Part shown: positions 19,347 to 28,465 of the stretch, one piece after another | Layout of the letters: the number at the start of each line of letters is the position of its first letter | Position numbering within the stretch: the stretch's first letter is position 1 | Origin: DASUAS01 sp963819475 | Lineage (GTDB): Bacteria > Actinomycetota > Acidimicrobiia > IMCC26256 > DASPTH01 | NCBI GenBank assembly: GCA_963819475.1 | Contig: CAWFWE010000001.1 | Location: forward strand, 62,001-126,000 | Reading direction: 5' to 3' | DNA: 64,000 nucleotides | The notes under the pieces: model-generated | Seen by the model: only the letters and a program-made list of their open reading frames with translations | Told to the model about the DNA's origin: nothing | The model's database searches: none | Position numbers and translations under genes: made by a program

Positions 19347-20753
19347 TCAGCTCGTTGCCGACGGCATGACGTTCTGGTTGAAGCGGAAGAGGTTCGAAGG
19401 GTCGTACCGGTTCTTGAGCTGCTGGAGGCGTCGGTACGTGTCGGGGGCATACGCCGCCTTGACGTTGTCTTCGCCCGCCTCGCCGGTGTAATTCACATAG
19501 GTGCGCCCAGCGCCGTAGCGGGCCATGGCTTCCCGTGCCGCCTGGGCCCACTCGCGGTGGCGTGGGAGATCGCTGGCATCAGGAGTGCGAGCGATGCAGT
19601 TGACGATGTATGGCGATGTGCGATCGGTGAAGGGAGTGGCGTCGGAGGGGACACGAGCCATCGCACCGCCGAGGTGGTGCATGTGGAGCTCGGCCTGTAC
19701 CGGGAGGTCGGCGGACCTCCGATGGAAGTCGGCAAACGTGGCGACGGCGTCGTCGGGAAGTCTCTCGATGAAGGCAGAAGTGAAGTAGTTCGCCGACCCC
19801 GGGGTCCACAGGCCGTCGAGGAGCTGTTGCAGCTCGACGTACGGCAGCGGCCCGATCAGGTCGGCCACCACCGTGCCGAGCGTGCGGAAAGGCTTGACCA
19901 CGTCCGTACCTTCCGCCGGATCGCCGGCCCAGCAGACGACGATGGCGGCGACCTTCTTGAAGTGCCACTCGACAGGCAGGAAGGGTGCCGGTGGCGCGGT
20001 GGCGAGGTTGACCAGCGAGCTCAGCTGGTCGGGCGCATCGGCGACGTGGTCGCGCCAACCGGCGACCACGGCGGCGGCGTCCTCGCCGGCGTAGAACACG
20101 ACCCCGCCGAGGACGGTGGGTCCGACGGGGTGGAGCGCCAGCTCCAGCGACGTCACGACGCCGAAGTTGCCGCCTCCGCCCCGGAGCCCCCAGTAGAGCT
20201 CGGCGTCGTCGTCGGGGCCGGCCCGCACCACCGAGCCGTCGGCGGTCACCACCTCGGCGGCGAGCAGGTTGTCGCACGCGAGGCCGTAGGCACGAACGAG
20301 ATGGCCCATGCCGCCGCCCAGGGTGAACCCGCCCAGTCCGGTGGTCGAGATCAGCCCGCCGGTGGTGGCCAGGCCGTGGGCCTGCGTGGCGGCGTCGAAC
20401 CCGGCCCACTTCGTCCCGCCGCCGGCGACCGCTCGGCGCGCGCTGGCGTCGACCGCAACGCGTGTCATCGCCGACAGGTCGACGACGATGCCGTCGTCGC
20501 AGGTCGAGAAGCCGGCGATGCTGTGGCCTCCGCCCCGGATGGCCACCGGCAATCCCTCGCTCGCGGCGAAGCGAACGGTCCGGACAACGTCGTCGGTGCT
20601 CGCGGGACGCACGATGATCGCCGGGTGCTTGTCGATGGCGCCGTTCCAGATGTGCCGTGCCTCCTCGTACTCACCGTCGCCGGGTCGCACGAGCGAACCG
20701 GCGAGTCCCGTCTCGAGCTCGTTGATGGTCACGTCGCCGAGCGCCTGTGTCAT
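19347..20753 (-). CDS. FAD-linked oxidase, berberine-bridge-enzyme type
   Basis: 468 residues from ATG at 20753, with AGAGGA five bases upstream. The PCMH-type FAD domain shows RGGGHSIAGFS, whose His is the usual covalent FAD anchor, and TTGLGGFTLGGGMGHL. The second anchor, a Cys found in bicovalent members, is not seen in that region. The C-terminal BBE segment is present (YVNYTGE, YRRLQQLKNRYDPSNLFRFNQN). These enzymes oxidise sugars, alkaloids or polyketides. There is no signal peptide. Upstream, the same reading frame is open far into the SARP gene, so a fusion cannot be excluded from the sequence alone. Confidence 0.88.
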   Translation of the reverse strand: MTQALGDVTINELETGLAGSLVRPGDGEYEEARHIWNGAIDKHPAIIVRPASTDDVVRTVRFAASEGLPVAIRGGGHSIAGFSTCDDGIVVDLSAMTRVAVDASARRAVAGGGTKWAGFDAATQAHGLATTGGLISTTGLGGFTLGGGMGHLVRAYGLACDNLLAAEVVTADGSVVRAGPDDDAELYWGLRGGGGNFGVVTSLELALHPVGPTVLGGVVFYAGEDAAAVVAGWRDHVADAPDQLSSLVNLATAPPAPFLPVEWHFKKVAAIVVCWAGDPAEGTDVVKPFRTLGTVVADLIGPLPYVELQQLLDGLWTPGSANYFTSAFIERLPDDAVATFADFHRRSADLPVQAELHMHHLGGAMARVPSDATPFTDRTSPYIVNCIARTPDASDLPRHREWAQAAREAMARYGAGRTYVNYTGEAGEDNVKAAYAPDTYRRLQQLKNRYDPSNLFRFNQNVMPSATS

Positions 20754-20829
20754 GGCGTCCTCTTTCGGAGTCGGTCTGAGGACGTCATCGTGACGGCACC
20801 TTCTTTCGCGCGCTCTTTGCAGGGCTCGC

Positions 20830-23800
20830 TCACCTCGCCGATCGCCGAATGCGTGGAATCGCACCGCCGCCTCGGCCGCGGCGCGGGCCGATGCGTCGGC
20901 GTCGCCGACGGTGCTGCGAAGATGCGCTACGAGCAGGTACTCCCAGCCGATGGCGTATCCCGGCGTGACCCCCCGGTCGGCGAGGACCAGGCTCCTCTCC
21001 AGCGGTGGCAGGGCGGCGTCGACGACACCCAGCTCCAGCTCGATGAGCCCTTGGATGTTGAGGGTGTGGGCGACGCCGGCGATGTCGCCGCTTCGCTCCA
21101 TCATCGACACCGCTTCCTCGACGCGAAGGCGGGCGATCGTCGGCTCCCCCAGCAGGGCGGCGGTGTAGGACCGCCCGGCGAGTGCCATGGCGATCGAGCG
21201 CAGATCTCGCCAGGATCGGTGAACCTGCTCGGCGGCGTCGAAGCAGGCGAGCGCACCCGCCAGGTCGCCTGCCCACCGGAGCGTGTGTCCTCGCTGGCCG
21301 AGCGCGTAGCCGATGCCGAAGGCGTCGCCCACCGCGGTGAACCGGTCGATGGCGTCCTCGAGGAGCGCGAGCGCGAGATCCGTGCGGCCTCCGAGGCGCT
21401 CGGTGAGGGCGGCGGCCACCGCCAGGTGCCCGCGCGCCTGGGCGGCGCCGACGAGCCGGCCCAACAGCATGGTGTCCTCGGCGACGGGGAGGGGCACGGG
21501 TCCGCGATCGTCGACGATCCAGGACAGGGTCAAGGTGGTGAAGAACGGCGATGCCGCGTCGGGCACACGGTCGAGGGCGGCGCCCGCTTCGCGCAGGAGA
21601 GTCCGGGCGTCGTCCACCTCGCCGAGCGCCAGCGCCAGCACGGCCGCGAAATGGCGGGTGCCGACGGCGAGCGCCGGGTGCGACCCCGCCTGCCGCGAGT
21701 GCCGCCGCCGAACGTCGCTTCACGCTCGGCCAGTCGTGTGCCATCAACATGAAGATCGACTCTTGATCGACGGCGATGGCCATGGCGTCGTCGCCAAGGC
21801 CCTGCGAGGCCTCGGCGATGGCGACGGCAACGCCCGCCACCGGCTCGAGGTCGCCACGACGGAGGTGCAGTACCGCCGTGGCGAACAGAGCACGTGTCCG
21901 CAGCGCCGAGACCTCCGGGCACCGGTGGAGAGCACCGGTGAGCCAACCCAGCGCCTCGGCCAGCTGTCCCCGCGACAGCTGGGCTCTCCAGGTGCTGGCG
22001 GCGAGCTGCAGGGCCAGGCACGGCTGCTCCTTGGACACGCTCGCGAACGCAACGCGCAGGTTGTCCATCTCGGCGTCGAACCACGGCGGAGGTTCGAGGA
22101 CGACGGGCACACCGCGGTCGGGATCGTGTCGCGCCGCCTCCCGCGCGTACCAGGCCCGATGGCGCTCGACACATGCGGGCAGTTCACCAGCATCACGGAG
22201 CTGAGCCTCGGCGTATTGCCGCACCACCTCGAGCATGCGAAAGCGGGCGGCCTGCCCCGTCGTCTCGGCCGTCACCAGGGACTTGTCGACGAGACGACTG
22301 AGCACGTCGATGACGTCGCTGATCGCGGACACGGTGGCGGCGGCATCGAGGTCGAAACCACCTGCGAACACGGCCAGACGACGGAACGCGACGCGTTCGT
22401 CGTCGAGCAAGAGGTCGTGACTCCAGTCGAGGGTGGCGGCCAGGGTCTGCTGGCGATCCGGATGGCCGCGCCCGCGACGGGAGAGGACGGTGAGCGCATC
22501 GCCCAAGCTGGCGGAGAGCTGTGCGACCGAGAGGTGGACGACACGCACGGCGGCCAGTTCGAGGGCGAGCGGGATGCCGTCGAGACGGCGACAGATCTCG
22601 GCGACCGAGGAAGCGGTGGCGGCATCGAGCACGAAGCTCGGGGACGCGTGCTGCGCTCGCTCGACGAACAGCTGGACGGATTCGAGACGAGCCAGACCGT
22701 CGGGCGTGTCGTCATCTCCCGGAAGCTCGAGCGAAGGCACCCGCCAAGCAACCTCACCCGGGTGCCCGAGCGGCTCGCGGCTCGTGGCCAGGATGACGAG
22801 ATCGGGGCATTGCGCCAGGAGCTCGGTGGCCAAGGGCACGACGGCGTCGAGGACGTGCTCGCAGTTGTCGAGGATGAGCAGGATCGCCCGGCTCGAGAGC
22901 TGGTCGACGAGCGCAGGGATCCACGGTCGGTTGCCCTCGAGGGAGAGGTCGAGGGCACCGCCGACCGCCGACGGGACGCCGTCACCGTGCGTGACGCCTG
23001 CCAACTCCACGAGCCACACCCCGTCCGCCCAGCGAGAGCCCGCCAACTGGCCATGCGCAAGCTCGACGGCCAAGCGGGTCTTGCCTGCGCCGCCGGGGCC
23101 GGTGAGCGTGAGCAGGCGCGTCCGGTCGAGCACCCGGCCCAGCTCAGCCAGTTCACGATGACGACCGACGAAGCTCGTCGATAACGTGGGCAGGTTGTGC
23201 GGGCACCTCCCCGGATCGGGGGCGCCACCGACGAAGAGCCGGCGGTAGACGGCGGTCGTCTCTGGCTCGGGCGCGACGCCGTACGACTCGGCCAGCCCGT
23301 CCCGTAGGCGCTCGAACGCAGCCGCCGCGTCCCAGCGTCGCCCGGTTGCGGCCAGCGCGACGAGGAGAGACCGGTGCACGGCCTCGTCAAGTGGCCGCTC
23401 CACCGCCAGCGGTTCCAGCAGCTCGAGGGCTTGGTCGGGCAGTCCGCCGGCCATCAGGGCACGAGCGAGGTCCCCCACCAGCCTGGTTCGAACTGCGCTC
23501 AGCCGGTCGCGATGCAGCGCCGCCCAGTCCTCATAGAGGTCCTCGGGGAGGAGCTCACCCGACCACAGGGTGAGCGCGTGGCGAATGTCCTCGGGCACAC
23601 CGGTCGAGGCAGCGATTGCGGCCGCTGCCTCGAAGTCGTCGACGTCGACGGCCACACCGCCCCCGCCGCCGAGGACGACGATCTCGTCCCGGAGAACGAG
23701 GTTCTCGGCGCCAATCACCCTACGTGCCGCATGCAGCGCCTGATGGAAGTTGTTCGTGCCGACCGCCGGGTCGGCCTCGGGCCACAGCTGCTCGATGAGC

Positions 23801-23955
23801 ACATCACGGTGAACCCGATGGCCCGTCCCGAGCGCCAGGAGCTTGACGATCGTCTTTGCCTTCCGCAGCCGCCACGGTGGTGGTGCGGCGCCCTCGATGC
23901 TCACCGTGAACCCGCCCAGGAGACCGATCCTCACGGGTCCGCGCGCGTCGCTCAC
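20830..23955 (-). CDS. SARP/AfsR-type transcriptional regulator, frame broken
   Basis: GTG start at 23955. Residues 1-95 form an OmpR-type winged helix and 100-240 a BTAD domain. An NB-ARC-like ATPase follows, with GPGGAGKT (286-293) and LILDNCEH (360-367). After about residue 755 this frame becomes Arg/Pro-rich nonsense and ends at 20830. The TPR repeats continue in another frame from about 21690, beginning near ALAVGTRHFAAVLALALGEV. One surplus base in the C-run at 21684-21687 would explain this. In the corrected frame there is no stop before the FAD-oxidase ATG. Such regulators switch on secondary-metabolite genes, here presumably the oxidase and ABM genes. Confidence 0.78.
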   Translation of the reverse strand: MSDARGPVRIGLLGGFTVSIEGAAPPPWRLRKAKTIVKLLALGTGHRVHRDVLIEQLWPEADPAVGTNNFHQALHAARRVIGAENLVLRDEIVVLGGGGGVAVDVDDFEAAAAIAASTGVPEDIRHALTLWSGELLPEDLYEDWAALHRDRLSAVRTRLVGDLARALMAGGLPDQALELLEPLAVERPLDEAVHRSLLVALAATGRRWDAAAAFERLRDGLAESYGVAPEPETTAVYRRLFVGGAPDPGRCPHNLPTLSTSFVGRHRELAELGRVLDRTRLLTLTGPGGAGKTRLAVELAHGQLAGSRWADGVWLVELAGVTHGDGVPSAVGGALDLSLEGNRPWIPALVDQLSSRAILLILDNCEHVLDAVVPLATELLAQCPDLVILATSREPLGHPGEVAWRVPSLELPGDDDTPDGLARLESVQLFVERAQHASPSFVLDAATASSVAEICRRLDGIPLALELAAVRVVHLSVAQLSASLGDALTVLSRRGRGHPDRQQTLAATLDWSHDLLLDDERVAFRRLAVFAGGFDLDAAATVSAISDVIDVLSRLVDKSLVTAETTGQAARFRMLEVVRQYAEAQLRDAGELPACVERHRAWYAREAARHDPDRGVPVVLEPPPWFDAEMDNLRVAFASVSKEQPCLALQLAASTWRAQLSRGQLAEALGWLTGALHRCPEVSALRTRALFATAVLHLRRGDLEPVAGVAVAIAEASQGLGDDAMAIAVDQESIFMLMAHDWPSVKRRSAAALAAGGVAPGARRRHPPFRGRAGAGARRGGRRPDSPARSGRRPRPCARRGIAVLHHLDPVLDRRRSRTRAPPRRRGHHAVGPARRRRPGARAPGGGRRPHRAPRRPHGSRARAPRGRHRPVHRGGRRLRHRLRARPARTHAPVGRRPGGCARLLRRRRAGSPILARSALDRHGTRRAVLHRRPAGGADDRPPSRRGSGVDDGAKRRHRRRRPHPQHPRAHRAGAGCRRRRPATAGEEPGPRRPGGHAGIRHRLGVPARSASSQHRRRRRRIGPRRGRGGGAIPRIRRSAR

Positions 23956-24558
23956 TCACGCATGCTCCCTGCTCGCCGCTCACTCGGCAACCGATCGAAG
24001 CTCGGTAGTGCACGCCGGGAGCGCGTGGACGACGAGATGGCAGTCGCGCTCAGCACCGCCGACGCCGTCGACAGCTCACGACAACGCCTCGCCCCACGGC
24101 GACACGACGGACGCCACCAGGACCCCGCCGCCGGCGACGTTCACGCGGCAACATGTCCGTGGCCATGTCAAAGTCCTCGCTGGTGGCCAGCGGCTGTTCG
24201 AGGGCGGATTCGGGTGGTCGTCGCAACGCTTCGTCAAGTTGACCTGAGAACCGGTCAGGTTGCCCGCGCCACTCCTTCGCAGGCTTGTCGCTAAAAGCAC
24301 ACAGCTCCGATTATCCGAATCGACCTCGGGGACGGCGACCGCCCTCCAGAATGCACCTACACGAGCAGCGCGATTCGCGAACGCGTGCGTGTTGCACTGT
24401 CCTCCAGTGTCCGGACCGTCAGATCCTTCTGGCTCCGTCAGGATCGACCCGACGAAGCGGAGATGTAGCGGAGCCGTGCCCGGAGGGCGGGACGGCGCAG
24501 CGGAATCGACCCGACGTGAAGTTTCGGGGGGCGCCCGGAGCGGTACGGTGCGGTGTTC
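23956..24558. other. 600-base gap upstream of the SARP gene
   Basis: Divergent control region between the SARP regulator and the sugar-dehydrogenase-like gene. It contains repeat copy 3 near its right end. Apart from that I see no convincing gene, RNA or operator; short frames here lack ribosome sites and coding bias. Confidence 0.5.
24460..24511 (+). repeat. Dispersed 52-bp intergenic repeat, copy 3, flanked by 12-bp direct repeats
   Basis: Lies 47 bases before the dehydrogenase start, in the same direction. ATCGACCCGACG occurs on both sides (24443-24454 and 24505-24516, the second overlapping the repeat's end). This resembles a target duplication made on insertion. Confidence 0.8.
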
Positions 24559-25718
24559 ATGCGACGGGTCGCGATCGGCTGTCTGCTCGCAGTCCTCGTG
24601 GGCCTCGGCGCCTCGGCGTCAGGTGTCGGGGCGGGTCCCGCGACCCCGTCGCTGCGGCTCACCCGCATCACCGACCTCGGCAACGTGACCGCGATGTCGG
24701 CCCGCACCGGCACCCGCACGCTGTACGTGACCGAGCAGTCCGGCGTGGTGCGGTCGATCCGCGGGGGTGCGCTGACGTCGACGCCGGCCCTCGACCTCAC
24801 CGACCGGGTCAGCCAGGACGATGGCGAGCGGGGGTTGCTCGGCATCGCGTTCTCGCCCGACGGGACGCGCATGTACGTCGACTACACCGATCGCGACGGC
24901 GACACGCAGATCGACCAGTTCGTGATGCGCGGGCGCAATGCCGACACGTCGTCGCGCCGCACCATCCTCACCGTCGACCAGCCGCAGCCCAACCACAACG
25001 GGGGGCAGCTCGCGTTCGGGCCCGACGGCGACCTCTACATCGGCCTCGGCGACGGCGGTTCGCAGGGTGACGTCGGCTCGGGGCACGCGCCGGGGGCAAC
25101 GGGCAGTCGCTCCGCACGCTGCTGGGCAAGATCTTGCGCATCTCGCCCAACCCCGACGCGGGTGACCCCGCGTACACGGTGCCGGCGGACAACCCGTTCG
25201 TCGGCCGCGCGGACGCGCGGCCGGAGATCTGGGCGTACGGCCTGCGCAACCCGTGGCGCTTCTCCTTCGACCGCACCAACGGCGACCTGTGGATCGCTGA
25301 CGTGGGGCAGTACGCGTGGGAGGAGATCGACCACGTCGCCGCGACGAACGGTCGCGATGCCGGCAAGGGCGACAACTTCGGCTGGAACCGGCTCGAGGGC
25401 ACACATCAGTACGAGGGCGACGCGCCCGAGGACGCGGTCGCGCCGGTGTACGAGATCTCGCACGACACCGGCGCCTGCGCGGTCGCGGGCGGGTTCGTGT
25501 ACCGCGGCACGAAGGTGAGCTCGCTCGTGGGCGACTACCTGTTCAGCGACAACTGTGACAGCACCATCCGGGTTCTCGAGCCCGACGGCAACGGCGGGGT
25601 GACGATGGGTGACACCGGCGCGAAGTCGGAGTCGGTGTCGACCTTCGGGCAGGCCAACGACGGCACGCTCTACGTGGCGTCGCTGAGCGACGGCGTCTTC
25701 CGCGTCGACGCCGCCTGA
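24559..25718 (+). CDS. PQQ-dependent sugar dehydrogenase-like secreted protein, frame broken
   Basis: About 386 residues if one base is restored. The signal peptide is MRRVAIGCLLAVLVGLGASA. The six-bladed propeller of the GDH/sorbosone-dehydrogenase family follows: GLLGIAFSPDG, NHNGGQLAFGPDGDLYIGLGDGGSQGD, then in the next frame GLRNPWRFSFDR and GWNRLEGTHQYEG. The break is at the G5 run at 25092-25096; a sixth G would give the family sequence GNGQSLRTLLGKILRI. Members oxidise aldoses with PQQ and calcium. The break may be a sequencing error, because both sides stay well conserved. An alternative GTG start lies six bases upstream. Confidence 0.82.
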
Positions 25719-25732
25719 CCGGTCGGGCGGGC

Positions 25733-26602
25733 TCAGTCGAAGACCACGGTGCGGCGGCCGTGGACGAGCACGCGGTGCTCGACGTGGGCACGCACCGCGC
25801 GCGCGAGGACGACGACCTCGAGGTCGCGTCCGCGGCGCTGGAGGTCCTCGACCGCGTCGCGATGGCTCACCCGCACGACGTCCTGGTCGATGATCGGACC
25901 GTCGTCGAGCTCCGCCGTCGCGTAGTGGGCGGTGACGCCGACGATCTTGACGCCCCGCTCGTGGGCCTGGTGGTACGGACGCCCGCCCATGAACGCGGGG
26001 AGGAAGGAGTGGTGGATGTTGATGATCGCGCTCGGCCAACGGTCGACGAACCCGGCGCTCAGGATCTGCATGTAGCGGGCGAGCACGACCAGCGTCACGC
26101 CGTGCGCCTCGAGCACGGCCTGCACCGCGCGCTCCTGCTCGAGCCTGGTTTCGGGCGTGACCGGCAGGTGTACGAATTCGACCCCGAACCACTCGGCGAC
26201 CTCGGCGTGGTCGGGGTGGTTGGAGATCACCACCGGCACCTCGATGAGGAGCTCACCCCGGCGGGAACGGGCCAGCAGGTCGACGAGGCAGTGCGCCTCC
26301 CGCGAGACCATGATGCCCACGCGCGGCACGTCGTCGGTGAAGCGCACCGCGCACTGCATCGCGAAGCGATCGACCAGCGGCCGGAGTGCGGGTTCGATCT
26401 CGTCGCGGGCGAGATCGGCGCCGTCGAGGCGGAACTCGACCCGCTGGAAGAACACGCCGTCGGTCTCGTCGGTGTGCTGCTGCGCGTCGACGATGTTGCC
26501 GCCGTGCCGGTACACGAAGTCGGCCACGGCGGCGACGATGCCGGGCTGGTCGGTACAGGACAAGAGCAGCACTGCCCTGGTGTCGCTCGGCGCGGTGCTC
26601 AC
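25733..26602 (-). CDS. purU: Formyltetrahydrofolate deformylase
   Basis: Hydrolyses 10-formyl-THF to THF and formate, which balances one-carbon pools. 289 residues: an N-terminal ACT domain (about 8-85, VLLLSCTDQPGIVAAVADFV) and a formyltransferase-fold catalytic domain. Catalytic residues are in NIHHSFLPAF (His) and VGVTAHYATAELDDGPII (Asp). The GTG start overlaps the SDR stop. It is the last gene of the argS-lysA-hom-thrC-SDR-purU run, which puts folate balance next to threonine and lysine synthesis. Confidence 0.94.
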   Translation of the reverse strand: MSTAPSDTRAVLLLSCTDQPGIVAAVADFVYRHGGNIVDAQQHTDETDGVFFQRVEFRLDGADLARDEIEPALRPLVDRFAMQCAVRFTDDVPRVGIMVSREAHCLVDLLARSRRGELLIEVPVVISNHPDHAEVAEWFGVEFVHLPVTPETRLEQERAVQAVLEAHGVTLVVLARYMQILSAGFVDRWPSAIINIHHSFLPAFMGGRPYHQAHERGVKIVGVTAHYATAELDDGPIIDQDVVRVSHRDAVEDLQRRGRDLEVVVLARAVRAHVEHRVLVHGRRTVVFD

Positions 26603-27372
26603 CCCGATCGCTTGACAACACCACCGACGCGCCGCGTGATCGCGGCCGGCGCCATGCTCGACAATGCGGCCGCCGCCTGGTTCATCGCGCCCGGGATCGA
26701 GACCGAGCGGCCGCGGTCCAGATCGCGCAGCGCGGCGGCGACCACCTGGTCGGCCGACTGCCACGCCATCTCGGGCACGCCGATGGGGCCGAGCCCGGCG
26801 CGGTCGTGGAACTCGGTATGGGTGTACCCGGGGCACACCAGCATCACGCGCACACCGGTCCCCCGGGCCTCCTCGTGCACCGCGTGCGTGAAGCTGTGCA
26901 CGAACGCCTTGGTGGCGCCGTAGGTCGCGCTGTTGGGCGCCGGCTGGTACGCGGCCAGCGAGGCCAGGTTGAGGATCGCGCCGGAGCCGCGCGCCTCCAT
27001 CGCGCCGAGCGCGGCGCGGGTCAGGCGCAGCAGCGCGACCACGTTGAGCTCGACCTCCTCCACCTCCCGCTCGACGTCGAGCTCGGCGAAGCGACCGAAC
27101 GTCCCGAAGCCGGCGCTGTTCACGAGGATGTCGACGGGGTGCTCGGTGTCGGTGAGGCGGGCCTCCACCGTCGCCAGGCCGCCCGTGGTCAGCAGGTCGG
27201 CGGCGCAGACGACGGCCGCGACTCCGTGCGCGCGCGAGAGCTCGTCGGCGAGCCCGGTCAGGCGCGCGCCGTTGCGCGCGACGAGCACGAGGTCGTGGCC
27301 CCGGCGGGCGAGCCCGTCGGCGAAGGCGCGTCCGATGCCCGCCGACGCGCCGGTGACGAGGGCGGCGCTCAT
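26599..27372 (-). CDS. Short-chain dehydrogenase/reductase
   Basis: 257 residues of the classical SDR fold. The NAD(P) motif TGASAGIGRAFA (8-19), the NSAGFG strand and the active-site Ser with YGATK (Tyr-x-x-x-Lys) are all present. An Arg after the second strand (VARN) points to NADPH. The substrate is unknown. It begins 10 bases after thrC and overlaps purU by four bases, so it is in the amino-acid operon without an obvious pathway role. Confidence 0.9.
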   Translation of the reverse strand: MSAALVTGASAGIGRAFADGLARRGHDLVLVARNGARLTGLADELSRAHGVAAVVCAADLLTTGGLATVEARLTDTEHPVDILVNSAGFGTFGRFAELDVEREVEEVELNVVALLRLTRAALGAMEARGSGAILNLASLAAYQPAPNSATYGATKAFVHSFTHAVHEEARGTGVRVMLVCPGYTHTEFHDRAGLGPIGVPEMAWQSADQVVAAALRDLDRGRSVSIPGAMNQAAAALSSMAPAAITRRVGGVVKRSG

Positions 27373-27382
27373 GGATGGGCGG

Positions 27383-28465
27383 TCACGCGAGGTCCAGCGC
27401 GGCCGCCACCCTCGCGGCGGTGGCCTCGATGGCGTCGCCCACCTGCACCTCGGCGATGGCGCGCTCCGGATCCTTGAGGCCGTGGCCGGTCACGGTGCAG
27501 ACGGCGACGTCGTCGGGCGAGAGCAGGCCGTCGGCCGAGGCCTGGAGCAGCCCGGCCACCGAGGCCGCCGACGCCGGCTCCACGAAGCAGCCCTCGTCGG
27601 CGGCGAGGAGGCGGTAGGCATCGATGATCTGCGCGTCGGTGACCGCCCCGATGTGGCCCTGAGATTCGTCGCGGGCGTCGATCGCGCCCTGCCACGACGC
27701 CGGGTTCCCGATCTGGATGGCGGTGGCGAGCGTCTCCGGGTGCAGCACGGGCTCGCCGCGCACGAGCGGCGCCGCGCCCGACGCCTGCCACCCGAGCATC
27801 CGCGGGGTGCGGGAGGCGCGCCCGAGCGCGGCGTACTCCGAGTACCCGCGCCAGTAGGCGGTGATGTTGCCCGCGTTGCCCACCGGGATCGAGTGGACGG
27901 TGGGCGCGTCGCCCAGCACGTCGACCACCTCGAAGGCGGCGGTCTTCTGGCCCTCGATGCGCACCGGGTTCACCGAGTTCACGACCTCGACGCCGGGACG
28001 CTCGCCCAGCTCGCGGACGATCTCGAGCGCGCGGTCGAAGGTGCCGGTCACCGGCACGACGCGTGCTCCGTGGATGAGCGCCTGCGCGAGCTTGCCCAGC
28101 GCGATCTGCCCCTGGGGGATGACCACCGCGCACAGCAGCCCGGCCCGGGCCGCGTACGCCGCGGCCGACGCCGACGTGTTGCCGGTCGACGCGCAGATCA
28201 CGACCTTGGCGTCGCGCTCGACCGCGGTCGAGATCGCCATGGTCATGCCGCGGTCCTTGAACGACCCGGTGGGGTTGAGCCCCTCCACCTTCAGGCGCAC
28301 GTGTGCGATGCCGGCCCGCTGCGCGAGGCGCGGGGCGTCGAGCAGCGGCGTGTTGCCCTCGAGCAGCGTGATGACGGGCGTGGCGTCCGTGACCGGGAGG
28401 TGCTCCCGGTAGGCCTCGATCAGGCCGGGCCACGGCGACGGCATCGGCCGAGGCCTCACTCTCAT
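27383..28465 (-). CDS. thrC: Threonine synthase
   Basis: Converts O-phosphohomoserine to threonine with pyridoxal phosphate. 360 residues; LLEGNTPLLDAPRLA near the start, the PLP lysine in NPTGSFKDRGM (Lys70), STGNTSASAAAYAARAG and the phosphate-binding PVGNAGNITAYWRGY. The short, class-II-like length fits Actinobacteria. The ATG overlaps the hom stop (ATGA); a second ATG at 28444 has a better-spaced GTGAGG and could be the real start. Phosphohomoserine must come from a kinase; the mutase-like gene at 17534 is the candidate. Confidence 0.95.
   Translation of the reverse strand: MRVRPRPMPSPWPGLIEAYREHLPVTDATPVITLLEGNTPLLDAPRLAQRAGIAHVRLKVEGLNPTGSFKDRGMTMAISTAVERDAKVVICASTGNTSASAAAYAARAGLLCAVVIPQGQIALGKLAQALIHGARVVPVTGTFDRALEIVRELGERPGVEVVNSVNPVRIEGQKTAAFEVVDVLGDAPTVHSIPVGNAGNITAYWRGYSEYAALGRASRTPRMLGWQASGAAPLVRGEPVLHPETLATAIQIGNPASWQGAIDARDESQGHIGAVTDAQIIDAYRLLAADEGCFVEPASAASVAGLLQASADGLLSPDDVAVCTVTGHGLKDPERAIAEVQVGDAIEATAARVAAALDLA

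Noticed and set aside
19557..21752. 731-codon plus-strand frame opposite the oxidase and SARP genes
   Set aside because: The opposite strand encodes conserved TPR and FAD-oxidase sequence; this frame shows only the complementary composition.
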